From the NCBI RefSeq assembly GCF_900699765.1, contig NZ_CAADHO010000009.1, positions 124,001 through 188,000 on the forward strand: DNA of 64,000 nt, read 5' to 3'. This document shows positions 16,571-24,240 of this stretch, piece after piece. Under the pieces are notes generated by a model, which made no database searches, was not told where the DNA came from, and saw only the letters and a list, made by a program, of their open reading frames with translations. This stretch comes from Desulfoluna butyratoxydans. GTDB taxonomy: Bacteria > Desulfobacterota > Desulfobacteria > Desulfobacterales > Desulfolunaceae. Within the stretch, counting starts at the first letter, position 1, and each line of letters opens with the position of its first letter. The translations under genes and the position numbers were made by a program.

Positions 16571-17344
16571 GTTGCACCACGACCGGAGCAACCCGACGGA
16601 GTCTTCGGCCCTTACAAGGCTTTCCCCCACCAGAAAGGAGGAGATGCCGGTGTTCAGATGGCGCCGGATGTCCTCGGTCTCTTTGATGCCCGAGGCCGCC
16701 ACCACCGTGGTGCCCGAAGGCAGGTGGCCGCTCAGTCGCCCGGCCCGGGTGGTGTCCGTCTCAAAGCTTTTCAGGTTGCGGTTATTGATGCCCACCAGGG
16801 GCGGGGCAAAGGGGGCCACTTTCTCGATGTCGGCCTCGTCAAAGACCTCCACCAGGGCTTCCAGGCGAAGCTCCGAGGCCAGGGCCATGAAATCACCCAG
16901 CTGCGAGTGAGAAAGGATCCGGGCGATGAGGAGCACGGCGTCGGCCCCTGCTGCCCCGGTTTCGTAAAGCTGGTACGGGTCCACAATGAACTCCTTGCGC
17001 AACACCGGAAGAGCAACGGCCTGCCGGGCCGCCCTGAGGTCATTGAGGCTGCCTTTGAAAAATGTCTCTTCGGTGAGCACGCTCAGGGCAGCGGCCCCTC
17101 CCTGCTCATACCGCCGGGCCGTTTGGGCCGCGTCCAGGTCGAGGTCAATGTCTCCCTTGGAGGGCGAGGCCCGTTTGACCTCGGCAATGACCGCCACGGT
17201 TTTTTCCTCCAGTGCCCTTCGAAAAGGCCTCACCACCCGGGGCGCTTCAGCGGCACGCCGCATGTCCGCCATGGAAACCCTTGTCTTGCTCTGTGCCACC
17301 ACGCCCTTCACATGGGTGACGATGGTCTCTAAAAATCCGCTCAT
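16553..17344 (-). CDS. trpC: Indole-3-glycerol phosphate synthase
   Basis: A 263-residue TIM-barrel enzyme that closes the indole ring. AVIAEVKRASPSKGDI holds the catalytic lysine and the CdRP-binding segment, LSVLTEETFFKGS and VLRKEFIVDPYQL follow, and GINNRNLKSFETD and ASGI complete the active site. The last residues VNGEW come from a heptamer array, which suggests that the gene end has shifted as the repeat expanded. A palindromic element lies on each side, separating it from trpD and trpF. Confidence 0.96.
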   Translation of the reverse strand: MSGFLETIVTHVKGVVAQSKTRVSMADMRRAAEAPRVVRPFRRALEEKTVAVIAEVKRASPSKGDIDLDLDAAQTARRYEQGGAAALSVLTEETFFKGSLNDLRAARQAVALPVLRKEFIVDPYQLYETGAAGADAVLLIARILSHSQLGDFMALASELRLEALVEVFDEADIEKVAPFAPPLVGINNRNLKSFETDTTRAGRLSGHLPSGTTVVAASGIKETEDIRRHLNTGISSFLVGESLVRAEDSVGLLRSWCNVNGEW

Positions 17345-17361
17345 GTTATTTAACCCTCTTT

Positions 17362-17414
17362 GCCTCCGGCGGCTCTGCCGGGGGCTAAACTTTTAAAAAG
17401 TTTAACAAATAGGT
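17362..17414 (-). repeat. Palindromic intergenic element, copy 5 (inside the trp operon)
   Basis: Read on the minus strand: ACCTATTTGTTAAAC, the stem CTTTTTAAAAG, then TTTAGCCCCCGGCAG and GCCGCCGGAGGC. It lies between trpD and trpC with the same strand sense as trp transcription, opposite to copy 4. Confidence 0.75.
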
Positions 17415-17544
17415 CTTAAATGCTCTTGGTGAATCAATTTCGGTTGAAAGGCGGATGTGATTTGACCCGAGGAACGAGGGGCAAAGAGCATCCGCATCCT
17501 GCTTTCAAGGTGGCACACCTTGCAGCCGGAGGGTTTTTGCGTGC

Positions 17545-18561
17545 TTATGCGTTTTCGGTGGTATAGCGCGCCAGGCCTTCCAGCTTGGCCATGGCGTTGC
17601 CGGAGTCGATGGCCTCTTCGGAGAGGAAGATGCCGTCCCTGAGGGTGTCGGCTTTGTCGGCTGCCATGAGGGCGGCTCCGGCGTTGATGAGGACGACGTT
17701 GCGTCTGTGGCCCCGTTCGTCGCCGGAGAGGATGTCCCGGGCGATGCGGGCGTTCTCTTCCGGGCTGCCCCCTTTGAGGGCGTCCGGGGGGGCCAGTTCC
17801 CCGAAGTAGTCCGTGGGGTCGATGTCCGTGGTACGGATGAGTTCGTTGTTGAGTTCAGTGACCCGGGTGGGGGCGCAGACGCTGATTTCATCTAAGCCGT
17901 CGTGGCCGTGGACCACCAGGGCCCTGCGGGTGCCCAGGAGGCGCAGGGCTTCGGCGAACATCTCGGTGAGGTGGGGGGCGTAGACCCCCAGGAGCTGGCG
18001 GGAGGCCCCGGCCGGGTTGGTCAAGGGGCCCACCATGTTGAAGATGCTTCGAAGGCCCGTCTCTTTGCGGGCGGCGGCTGCGTGGCGCATGGCTCCGTGG
18101 AAGGTGGGGGCAAAGAGAAAGCCGATGCCCACCTCGGCGATGGCTTCTTCCACCACGTCCGGGGAGACGCTTAAGTCCACCCCCAGGGCTTCCAGCACAT
18201 CGGCGCTGCCGCAGGTGCTGGAGACGCTTCGGTTTCCGTGCTTGGCCACGGTGACGCCGCCTGCTGCCACCACAAAGGCGGTGATGGTGGAGATATTAAA
18301 GGTGGACAGGCCGTCCCCGCCGGTGCCGCAGGTATCGAAACAGGCGCCGCCCGCGTGGATGCGCGTGGCGTTTTTGCGCATGGCCCGGGCGGCCCCGGCC
18401 AGCTCTTCAAAGGTCTCTCCCTTGGCGGCGAGTCCGGCCATGAGGGCGCCGATCTGGGCGTCGGTGGCCCGCCCTGCAAGGATCTCTTCCATGGCGTCGG
18501 CCATGGTGTTTTCGTAAAGATTCTCCCCTGCCACGATTTTTTTCAGGATGTCGCTGAACAT
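17545..18561 (-). CDS. trpD: Anthranilate phosphoribosyltransferase
   Basis: A 338-residue enzyme that joins anthranilate to PRPP. The signature DTCGTGGDGLSTFNIST and KHGNRSVSSTCGSADVLEALG are intact, as is the later GPLTNPAG loop. AAGGGG lies five bases before the ATG. It is a stand-alone TrpD, not fused to TrpG. It follows trpG by 109 bases and is followed by a palindromic element. Confidence 0.97.
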   Translation of the reverse strand: MFSDILKKIVAGENLYENTMADAMEEILAGRATDAQIGALMAGLAAKGETFEELAGAARAMRKNATRIHAGGACFDTCGTGGDGLSTFNISTITAFVVAAGGVTVAKHGNRSVSSTCGSADVLEALGVDLSVSPDVVEEAIAEVGIGFLFAPTFHGAMRHAAAARKETGLRSIFNMVGPLTNPAGASRQLLGVYAPHLTEMFAEALRLLGTRRALVVHGHDGLDEISVCAPTRVTELNNELIRTTDIDPTDYFGELAPPDALKGGSPEENARIARDILSGDERGHRRNVVLINAGAALMAADKADTLRDGIFLSEEAIDSGNAMAKLEGLARYTTENA

Positions 18562-18670
18562 TTTTTCCCCTTATGAGTTGTCTCATTCCCTGTGGGCCGC
18601 GCCCGTGAAATGTAATTGGTATTTTTTTGTCAACCGCTTCAAACCATGCGCCATGGACGGTGGGGGGATA

Positions 18671-19240
18671 TCAGCCGGTGCGCTTGATAAAATTACGGAG
18701 CAGCCGTTTCCCCGTGGTGGTCATGATGGATTCCGGGTGGAACTGGATCCCTTCGGTGGGGTGGGTCCGGTGCCTCAGCCCCATGATCTCGCCGTCGGCG
18801 GTCCTGGCCGTGACCACAAGCTCTTCGGGCAGGCTTGACTCTTCCACGGCCAGGGAGTGGTAGCGCATGGCCTTCATGGGGGAGGCGATACCGGAGAAGA
18901 TGCCCTCGCCATCGGTTTCCACCTCCGAGACCTTGCCGTGCATCACGGCCTTGGCGCGGATGATGGTGCCCCCGAAGGCCTCGGCGATGCTCTGGTGGCC
19001 GAGGCAGACCCCCAGGATGGGCACCTGGCCGGAAAAGGTGCGGATGGCGTCCATAGAGACCCCGGCGGACGCGGGCCGTCCCGGCCCCGGGGAGATGACG
19101 ATGCCGGAAGGGGAGAGGTCTTTGATCCCTTCCACGGTGACGGCGTTGTTGCGGTACACCGTCACGTCGGCGCCCCCCATCTCCAGGTACTGGACGAGGT
19201 TGTAGGTAAACGAATCAAAATTATCGATCATCAGAATCAT
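18671..19240 (-). CDS. trpG: Anthranilate synthase component II, glutamine amidotransferase
   Basis: A 189-residue class I amidotransferase supplying ammonia to TrpE. MILMIDNFDSFTYNLVQYL is the family N-terminus. The nucleophile Cys lies in ILGVCLGHQSIAEAFGG, and the His-Glu pair in IQFHPESIMTT. It follows trpE by 58 bases and ends about 110 bases before trpD. Confidence 0.96.
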   Translation of the reverse strand: MILMIDNFDSFTYNLVQYLEMGGADVTVYRNNAVTVEGIKDLSPSGIVISPGPGRPASAGVSMDAIRTFSGQVPILGVCLGHQSIAEAFGGTIIRAKAVMHGKVSEVETDGEGIFSGIASPMKAMRYHSLAVEESSLPEELVVTARTADGEIMGLRHRTHPTEGIQFHPESIMTTTGKRLLRNFIKRTG

Positions 19241-19298
19241 GGTGTGTCACCTGTGCTTTAAAAACGTTACGGGCGTTTTGGTGCCCATGGGTGAAGCG

Positions 19299-20777
19299 TT
19301 AACTCCGGGTGGCCAGCATCAGGGCTTTTTCGATGGCCATGGCTTTGTTGACGGTCTCCTGCCGTTCGGTCTCCGGGTCGGAGTCGGCCACGATACCGGC
19401 CCCGGCGCGGACGGTGAGGGTCTCCCCTTCGATGACGGCGGTACGGATGGTGATGGCCAGGTCCATGTTGCCGCTGAAGGAGATGTAGCCCACGGCGCCG
19501 CCGTAGGGTCCCCTCGGGGACTCTTCCAGTTCGGCGATGATCTCCATGGCCCGTACCTTGGGGGCGCCCGAGAGGGTGCCTGCCGGGAAGGTGGCTTTCA
19601 CCAGGTCGAAGGCGTCGAGGCCCGGCTTGAGGTCGCAGGAGATGTTGGAGACCAGGTGCATGACGTGGGAGTAGCGCTCCACCACCATGAGGTCAGTGAC
19701 CTGCACGGTGCCGGTGGTGGCCACGCGGCCCAGGTCGTTGCGGCCCAGGTCCACCAGCATGAGGTGTTCGGCCCGCTCTTTTTCGTCTTTTAACAGGTCG
19801 TCTGCCAGCCGTCGGTCTTCCTGCTGGCTGGCGCCCCGGGGCCGGGTTCCGGCGATGGGACGGACCGTGGCCGTACCCCGCTCCAGGCGCACCATCACCT
19901 CCGGGGAGGAGCCCACCAGGCAGGTGTCGCCCAGGTTCATGAAGTAGAGGTAGGGCGAGGGGTTGATGTAGCGCTGAGCCCGGTAGAGTTCTACGGGACA
20001 GGGGGGCGCCTGGCAGGTAAAGGGCTGGGAGATGACGGCCTGGATGATTTCACCTTCGAAGATCGCTTCCCGGGCCTTGGCCACCCTGGCCCGGTACGCC
20101 TCGTGGGAGATGACCGGTGCGGGGGAGAGGGGCACGTCGGGTTTCTTGCCCGGGGTCTTGCCGTTGCCGTGCTCCACCTTGTCCATGAGGGCGTCCAGGC
20201 GCTTTGTTCCGTTTTCGTAGAGGGCCGCAGAGTCCGGGAAGTCCTCTGTGAAGCAGAGCACCATGGCCACCATGGTGTTGCGGATGTTGTCGAAAAGGAT
20301 CATCTCGTCTGCCAGGATGAAGTGGGCCAGGGGTTTCTCCTTGGGGTGATCGTGGGGGATGTTTTCAAAGAACGAGACCATCTCGTAGGTCATGAACCCG
20401 GTGAGTCCGCCCTGGAAGCGGGGAAGCTCCGGGAGTTCCGCGGCATTGCATCCGGCCATGATGTCCCGGAGGACCTCAAGGGGCTTGCCGTGGTGGGCGA
20501 CCCTGGCCACGGTCTCTCCGGCTGTTGTCTCCACGTCATCGAGAAAGACCCGCACCTCCATGCGCGCCGACACACCCAGGAAGCTGAACCGTCCCCAGCG
20601 CTCTCCGCCCTCCACGCTCTCCAGCAGGAAGAGGGGGGCGTCCGGGGTGTAGAACCGCGTGAGAAGGGAGACCGGCGTCTCCTGGTCGGCCAGGATCTCC
20701 CGGCACAGGGGGATGACATCGGCTTGCTCGGCTAAGGCGATGAAGGCGTCGCGTGAAGGGAATTCTGAGAGAAACAT
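19299..20777 (-). CDS. trpE: Anthranilate synthase component I
   Basis: A 492-residue chorismate-using enzyme. The N-terminal LLESVEGGERWGRFSFLG holds the LLES tryptophan feedback site. The C-terminal chorismate-binding part has PIAGTRPRG, ELAEL-type DLGRNDLGRV, ATFPAGTLSGAPKVRAMEII and VRAGAGIVADSDPE. AAGGAAAACACC precedes the ATG. It is the first structural gene after the trp leader peptide and attenuator, so it is probably regulated both by tryptophan binding and by attenuation. Confidence 0.97.
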   Translation of the reverse strand: MFLSEFPSRDAFIALAEQADVIPLCREILADQETPVSLLTRFYTPDAPLFLLESVEGGERWGRFSFLGVSARMEVRVFLDDVETTAGETVARVAHHGKPLEVLRDIMAGCNAAELPELPRFQGGLTGFMTYEMVSFFENIPHDHPKEKPLAHFILADEMILFDNIRNTMVAMVLCFTEDFPDSAALYENGTKRLDALMDKVEHGNGKTPGKKPDVPLSPAPVISHEAYRARVAKAREAIFEGEIIQAVISQPFTCQAPPCPVELYRAQRYINPSPYLYFMNLGDTCLVGSSPEVMVRLERGTATVRPIAGTRPRGASQQEDRRLADDLLKDEKERAEHLMLVDLGRNDLGRVATTGTVQVTDLMVVERYSHVMHLVSNISCDLKPGLDAFDLVKATFPAGTLSGAPKVRAMEIIAELEESPRGPYGGAVGYISFSGNMDLAITIRTAVIEGETLTVRAGAGIVADSDPETERQETVNKAMAIEKALMLATRS

Positions 20778-20846
20778 GGTGTTTTCCTTAAGCAGGTGTT
20801 TGCTTGCAATTGATCATTGAGAGACGTGCGGCCCTCGGGTCTGGAT

Positions 20847-20883
20847 ATAAAAAAAGGGCCGGTAACGTCGTTGCGTTCGGCCC
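20847..20883 (-). terminator. Second leader terminator (T2) upstream of trpE
   Basis: On the minus strand GGGCCGAACG pairs with CGTTACCGGCCC (one bulged base) and is followed by seven T. It is an intrinsic terminator by form and lies directly downstream of T1, so the trp leader has two in series. Confidence 0.8.
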
Positions 20884-20884
20884 T

Positions 20885-20921
20885 TAAAATAAAAAAGGAC
20901 CGTGAGGTGTGCTCACGGTCC
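20885..20921 (-). terminator. trp attenuator terminator (T1)
   Basis: GGACCGTGAG and CTCACGGTCC form a perfect 10-bp stem with a 5-base loop, followed by TTTTTTATTTT. The upstream leader contains ACGGTC (20975-20980 on the minus strand), complementary to GACCGT in the 5' arm, so ribosome stalling at the Trp codons could let an antiterminator form. Confidence 0.85.
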
Positions 20922-20948
20922 CTGTCGGATTCTATTGAAATTCAGTGT

Positions 20949-21047
20949 TCAGCAAGGCAAGGGGTGCGTGGGCAGACCGTTGATACGGGTGCGCCACCAC
21001 CAGAAGAAGGGTGCGGCAAGGGTGAGGGTTCGGTTGCTGAGTGCCAT
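20949..21047 (-). CDS. trpL: trp operon leader peptide
   Basis: A 32-codon frame from ATG 21047 to TGA 20949. It starts M-A-L-S-N-R, carries the core PFFWWWRT with three consecutive TGG codons at positions 16-18, and ends LPC. AAGGA stands about eleven bases before the ATG. Three adjacent Trp codons in a 32-residue peptide, just before a terminator in front of trpE, fit the classical attenuation design (E. coli TrpL has WW followed by RTS). Stalling of a ribosome short of charged tRNA-Trp would favour read-through. It is too short for ordinary gene calling and should not be omitted. Confidence 0.92.
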   Translation of the reverse strand: MALSNRTLTLAAPFFWWWRTRINGLPTHPLPC

Positions 21048-21088
21048 GCTGACGAGGTTCCTTAGATAAAAGGGTGTTTTTTACGTTT

Positions 21089-21120
21089 AAAAAGCCGACC
21101 CTTCGGGGGGGCTTTTTTTT
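21089..21120. terminator. Bidirectional hairpin T0 between trp promoter and leader peptide
   Basis: AAAAAGCC and GGCTTTTT pair, with an inner CCC-TTCG-GGG stem-loop and a small bulge. It is followed by eight T on the plus strand and five T on the minus strand. If the promoter at 21150-21178 drives trp, this structure lies at about +24 to +55 of the transcript. Confidence 0.65.
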
Positions 21121-21149
21121 CCATGCATTTATTAAGCATCGTTGCGGCT

Positions 21150-21178
21150 GTTATACACGGCAGGGAATTTGGTGTCAA
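21150..21178 (-). promoter_or_regulatory. Sigma-70 type promoter for the trp operon
   Basis: On the minus strand TTGACA (21178-21173) is separated by 17 bases from TATAAC (21155-21150). This is consensus at -35 and five of six at -10. It is about 100 bases before the trpL start. No CTAG-centred TrpR-like operator overlaps it. Confidence 0.8.
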
Positions 21179-21229
21179 GGAATGTTTCTGCGTACAGAAA
21201 CGTTTTTCCCGCAGAGGGAAAGCCTTGTG

Positions 21230-21258
21230 TTGAAATAAAAAGGAAATTTTGAGATAAT
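21230..21258 (+). promoter_or_regulatory. Sigma-70 type promoter for the glycogen operon
   Basis: TTGAAA (21230-21235), a 17-base spacer, then GATAAT (21253-21258) on the plus strand. It points toward glgP and diverges from the trp promoter 50 bases away. The predicted untranslated leader would be nearly 400 bases. Confidence 0.65.
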
Positions 21259-21660
21259 CTGACAACTTGTAGAACCGACTTCCAGCGCAACGGCGCAATC
21301 CACCCGTACAGGGCTTTCCTCGACAGCCCGGCTCCCTTGCCCCTCATCGTCAGGGGGATTATGTCGGACCGGCATGCGTCATGTCCAGAAAGCCAATCCA
21401 GATGATGTGACATACCCAGGCAGCCCACCTTTGGCTGCGGTCGATTTTTCCCGAAAATCCGTTTGTCTTATTTTGAGCCAGTTACGCTTTTATTCCTGCG
21501 TACCCTGCCGGGTGATGCGATACCACGGAACCCGCATGTTTTCGTCCGGCTTGCAACGAGTCGCTTCGGCACGGGGTTTGTGCCGAAGGAACCAGGTCGT
21601 TAACCCATATTCCCTATGGCAGGGGTGCGTTCCCCTGGCCGTACCCCATGGACAGATACG
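21259..21660 (+). other. Long untranslated leader before glgP
   Basis: No gene is supported in these 400 bases. A perfect 9-bp hairpin CTTCGGCAC...GTGCCGAAG lies at 21564-21588, about 75 bases before glgP. I recognise no known riboswitch class. The glgP ribosome site is weak (GGA nine bases upstream), so leader folding could matter for translation. Confidence 0.45.
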
Positions 21661-24120
21661 ATGAAACTTTTTGACGGCATGCGTCTCATGAACACCCAGG
21701 AAGCGCTTCAGGCGTCGGTGATCCATCACCTGAGGTACACCCTGGGCCGGGATTGGAAAAAAGCCTCCGTTCGGGACCTTTACTGGGCGGTCTCCCTGTC
21801 GGTGCGGGATCGGCTGTTCGAGCGGCTTTTTGAAACGGAAAAGCGTTACAGCCAGGGGCGGGTCAAGCGGGTGTACTATCTTTCCATGGAGTTTCTCATG
21901 GGCCGGGCCCTGGGCAACAACCTCTGCAACCTGAAGCTCTACGACACCTTCAAATCTGCCCTGGAAGAGATGGGGGTGGATTTGGATGAGGTTCAGGAGT
22001 GCACCACGGACGCGGCCCTGGGCAACGGAGGGCTGGGGCGACTGGCTGCCTGTTTTCTCGATTCCATGGCCACCCTGGGCATTCCCGGCTACGGATACGG
22101 AATCAACTACGAGTTCGGGCATTTCAGGCAGCAGTTCTGCAACGGGTACCAGCGGGAGGCGTCGGACAACTGGTTAAAACGGGGCAATCCCTGGCAGATT
22201 TCGCGCCCGGAAGAGGCGTGCCTGGTACCGTTTTTCGGACGCATCGACCATACCCGCGACAAAAAGGGGGACTACAACCCCATGTGGCGGGACTGGGAGA
22301 TGGTGGTGGGGGTGCCCTTTGATATGCCCATCGTGGGATACGGCGGGGAGACGGTGAACACCCTGCGCCTTTTTTCCGCCAAGTCGTCGGAGGAGTTCGA
22401 CGTGGAGATCTTCAATGACGGGGATTACCACGAGGCGGTGAAAAACAAGATCTCCTCGGAGAACATCTCCAAGGTGCTCTATCCCTCGGATTATTTCCAC
22501 GCAGGGCGGCTCCTGCGCCTGGTGCAGGAGTATTTCTTCGTGGCCTGTTCGATCCGCGACATCTCCCAGACGTTTTTGCGCAACTACGATAACCTTGATT
22601 TGTTCCCGGAAAAGGTTGCCATCCAGCTCAACGATACCCATCCGGCCCTGGCCATTGCCGAGTTCATGCGGTTCCTCGTGGACGAAAAGGCGTTGCCCTG
22701 GGAGCGGGCCTGGTCCATCACGGAGCGGACCTTCGGGTATACCAACCACACCCTGCTGCCCGAGGCCCTGGAAAAGTGGCCGGTGAGCCTCATGGAGTTC
22801 GTGGTGCCCCGTCATCTTCAGGTCATTTACGAAATCAACCGACGTTTTCTGGAGGAGATTACCCTGAGGTGGCCCGGGGACGAGAACCTGGTGCGAAACG
22901 TCTCCCTCATCGAAGAGGGAGAGGAGAAGCAGGTGCGCATGTCCCACCTGGCCATGGTGGGGAGCCACTCGGTGAACGGGGTGGCCGCCCTGCACACCGA
23001 GCTGCTCAAGAACCACCTGTTGCCGGATTTTTACAGGCTCTGGCCGGAAAAATTCAACAACAAGACCAACGGGGTGACTCCGAGGCGCTGGCTGCTCAAG
23101 GCCAACCCCGGCCTTGCCTCCCTGATCACCGAGACCATCGGCGACGGATGGATCCGGGACCTGCACAAGCTTCAGGCCCTGGAAGCCTGGGCCGAGGATG
23201 CCGGGTTCCTGGATCGGCTCATGCAGGTGAAGCGGGCGAACAAAGAGAAACTGGCCGCCCTTATCTGGAGCGACACCACCATAAGGGTGGATCCGGACTC
23301 GTTGTTCGATGTCCATGCCAAGCGGATCCATGAGTACAAGCGGCAGCTTTTGAAGGCCCTTCACATTGTCCACCAGTACCTGATGATCACCGAGGACGAT
23401 AAATGCCCTGAGGTGCCCCGCACCTTTGTGTTCGCGGGAAAGGCGGCCCCGGGGTACCAGGTGGCCAAGCAGATCATCAAGCTGATCAACAGCATCGCCT
23501 CGGTGGTGAACGCCCACCCCAAAGCCCGCAGGTTTTTACGGGTGGCCTTTGTGCCTGATTACCGGGTGAGCGTGGCGGAAACGATTATCCCCGGGGCTGA
23601 TCTGAGCGAGCAGATTTCCACGGCAGGCACCGAGGCATCGGGAACGGGGAACATGAAGTTTGCCATGAACGGGGCGCTTACCGTGGGCACCTGCGACGGG
23701 GCCAACATCGAGATCATGAACGAGGTGGGCCGGGACAACATCTTCATCTTCGGCCACGATGTGGCAGGGATCCGTTCCCTTCGCGAGGGAAGGGAGTACA
23801 ACCCCTGGGACATCTACGAAAACGATCCGGCTGTCAAGCGGATCCTCGACGCCTTCACCGGGAATCTTTTCTGCCCCAAGGACCCCGGCCTGTTTACCTG
23901 GATTTTTGAGCACCTGCTCTACGGTCGGGACATGTATTATCACCTGGCCGATCTCTCGTCTTACCTGTTGATCCAGCAGGAGGTGGACCGCTGCTTTCTC
24001 GATACGCGAAAGTGGGCCGGGCTTGTGGTGAAGAATATCGCCCACACCGGAACCTTTTCAAGCGATCGCACCATCCTGGAGTACGCCCGGGACATCTGGG
24101 GGGTGAGCCCTGCCCAGTAA
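21661..24120 (+). CDS. glgP: Glycogen phosphorylase
   Basis: An 819-residue GT35 enzyme releasing glucose 1-phosphate from glycogen. The N-terminal RVYYLSMEFLMGRALGNNL and DAALGNGGLGRLAACFLDS are family signatures. The PLP-lysine segment EASGTGNMKFAMNGALTVGT is intact, with GTCDGANIEI beyond it. Length is that of the bacterial/eukaryotic 800-residue type, not the shorter AgP form. I start at ATG 21661; in-frame upstream codons lack a ribosome site. It is the first gene of the glgP-debranching-glgA-glgB operon. Confidence 0.96.
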   Translation: MKLFDGMRLMNTQEALQASVIHHLRYTLGRDWKKASVRDLYWAVSLSVRDRLFERLFETEKRYSQGRVKRVYYLSMEFLMGRALGNNLCNLKLYDTFKSALEEMGVDLDEVQECTTDAALGNGGLGRLAACFLDSMATLGIPGYGYGINYEFGHFRQQFCNGYQREASDNWLKRGNPWQISRPEEACLVPFFGRIDHTRDKKGDYNPMWRDWEMVVGVPFDMPIVGYGGETVNTLRLFSAKSSEEFDVEIFNDGDYHEAVKNKISSENISKVLYPSDYFHAGRLLRLVQEYFFVACSIRDISQTFLRNYDNLDLFPEKVAIQLNDTHPALAIAEFMRFLVDEKALPWERAWSITERTFGYTNHTLLPEALEKWPVSLMEFVVPRHLQVIYEINRRFLEEITLRWPGDENLVRNVSLIEEGEEKQVRMSHLAMVGSHSVNGVAALHTELLKNHLLPDFYRLWPEKFNNKTNGVTPRRWLLKANPGLASLITETIGDGWIRDLHKLQALEAWAEDAGFLDRLMQVKRANKEKLAALIWSDTTIRVDPDSLFDVHAKRIHEYKRQLLKALHIVHQYLMITEDDKCPEVPRTFVFAGKAAPGYQVAKQIIKLINSIASVVNAHPKARRFLRVAFVPDYRVSVAETIIPGADLSEQISTAGTEASGTGNMKFAMNGALTVGTCDGANIEIMNEVGRDNIFIFGHDVAGIRSLREGREYNPWDIYENDPAVKRILDAFTGNLFCPKDPGLFTWIFEHLLYGRDMYYHLADLSSYLLIQQEVDRCFLDTRKWAGLVVKNIAHTGTFSSDRTILEYARDIWGVSPAQ

Positions 24121-24240
24121 CCTGATGTGTCCCGCGTAATTGCCCGTGCTTTTGTGGACTCTCCAAACGGGCCGAGCCGTCACCCTGTTCACCTTCAACC
24201 TGTCGATCCCGCGACCCAACGATCCGCATCCGAGGCTGTC

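Noticed and set aside
21143..21178. TrpR operator at the trp promoter
   Set aside because: No CTAG-centred dyad overlaps the -10 or -35; control is better explained by the leader peptide.
22174..23517. 447-codon frame opposite glgP
   Set aside because: Antisense shadow of a conserved GT35 gene; no start signal.
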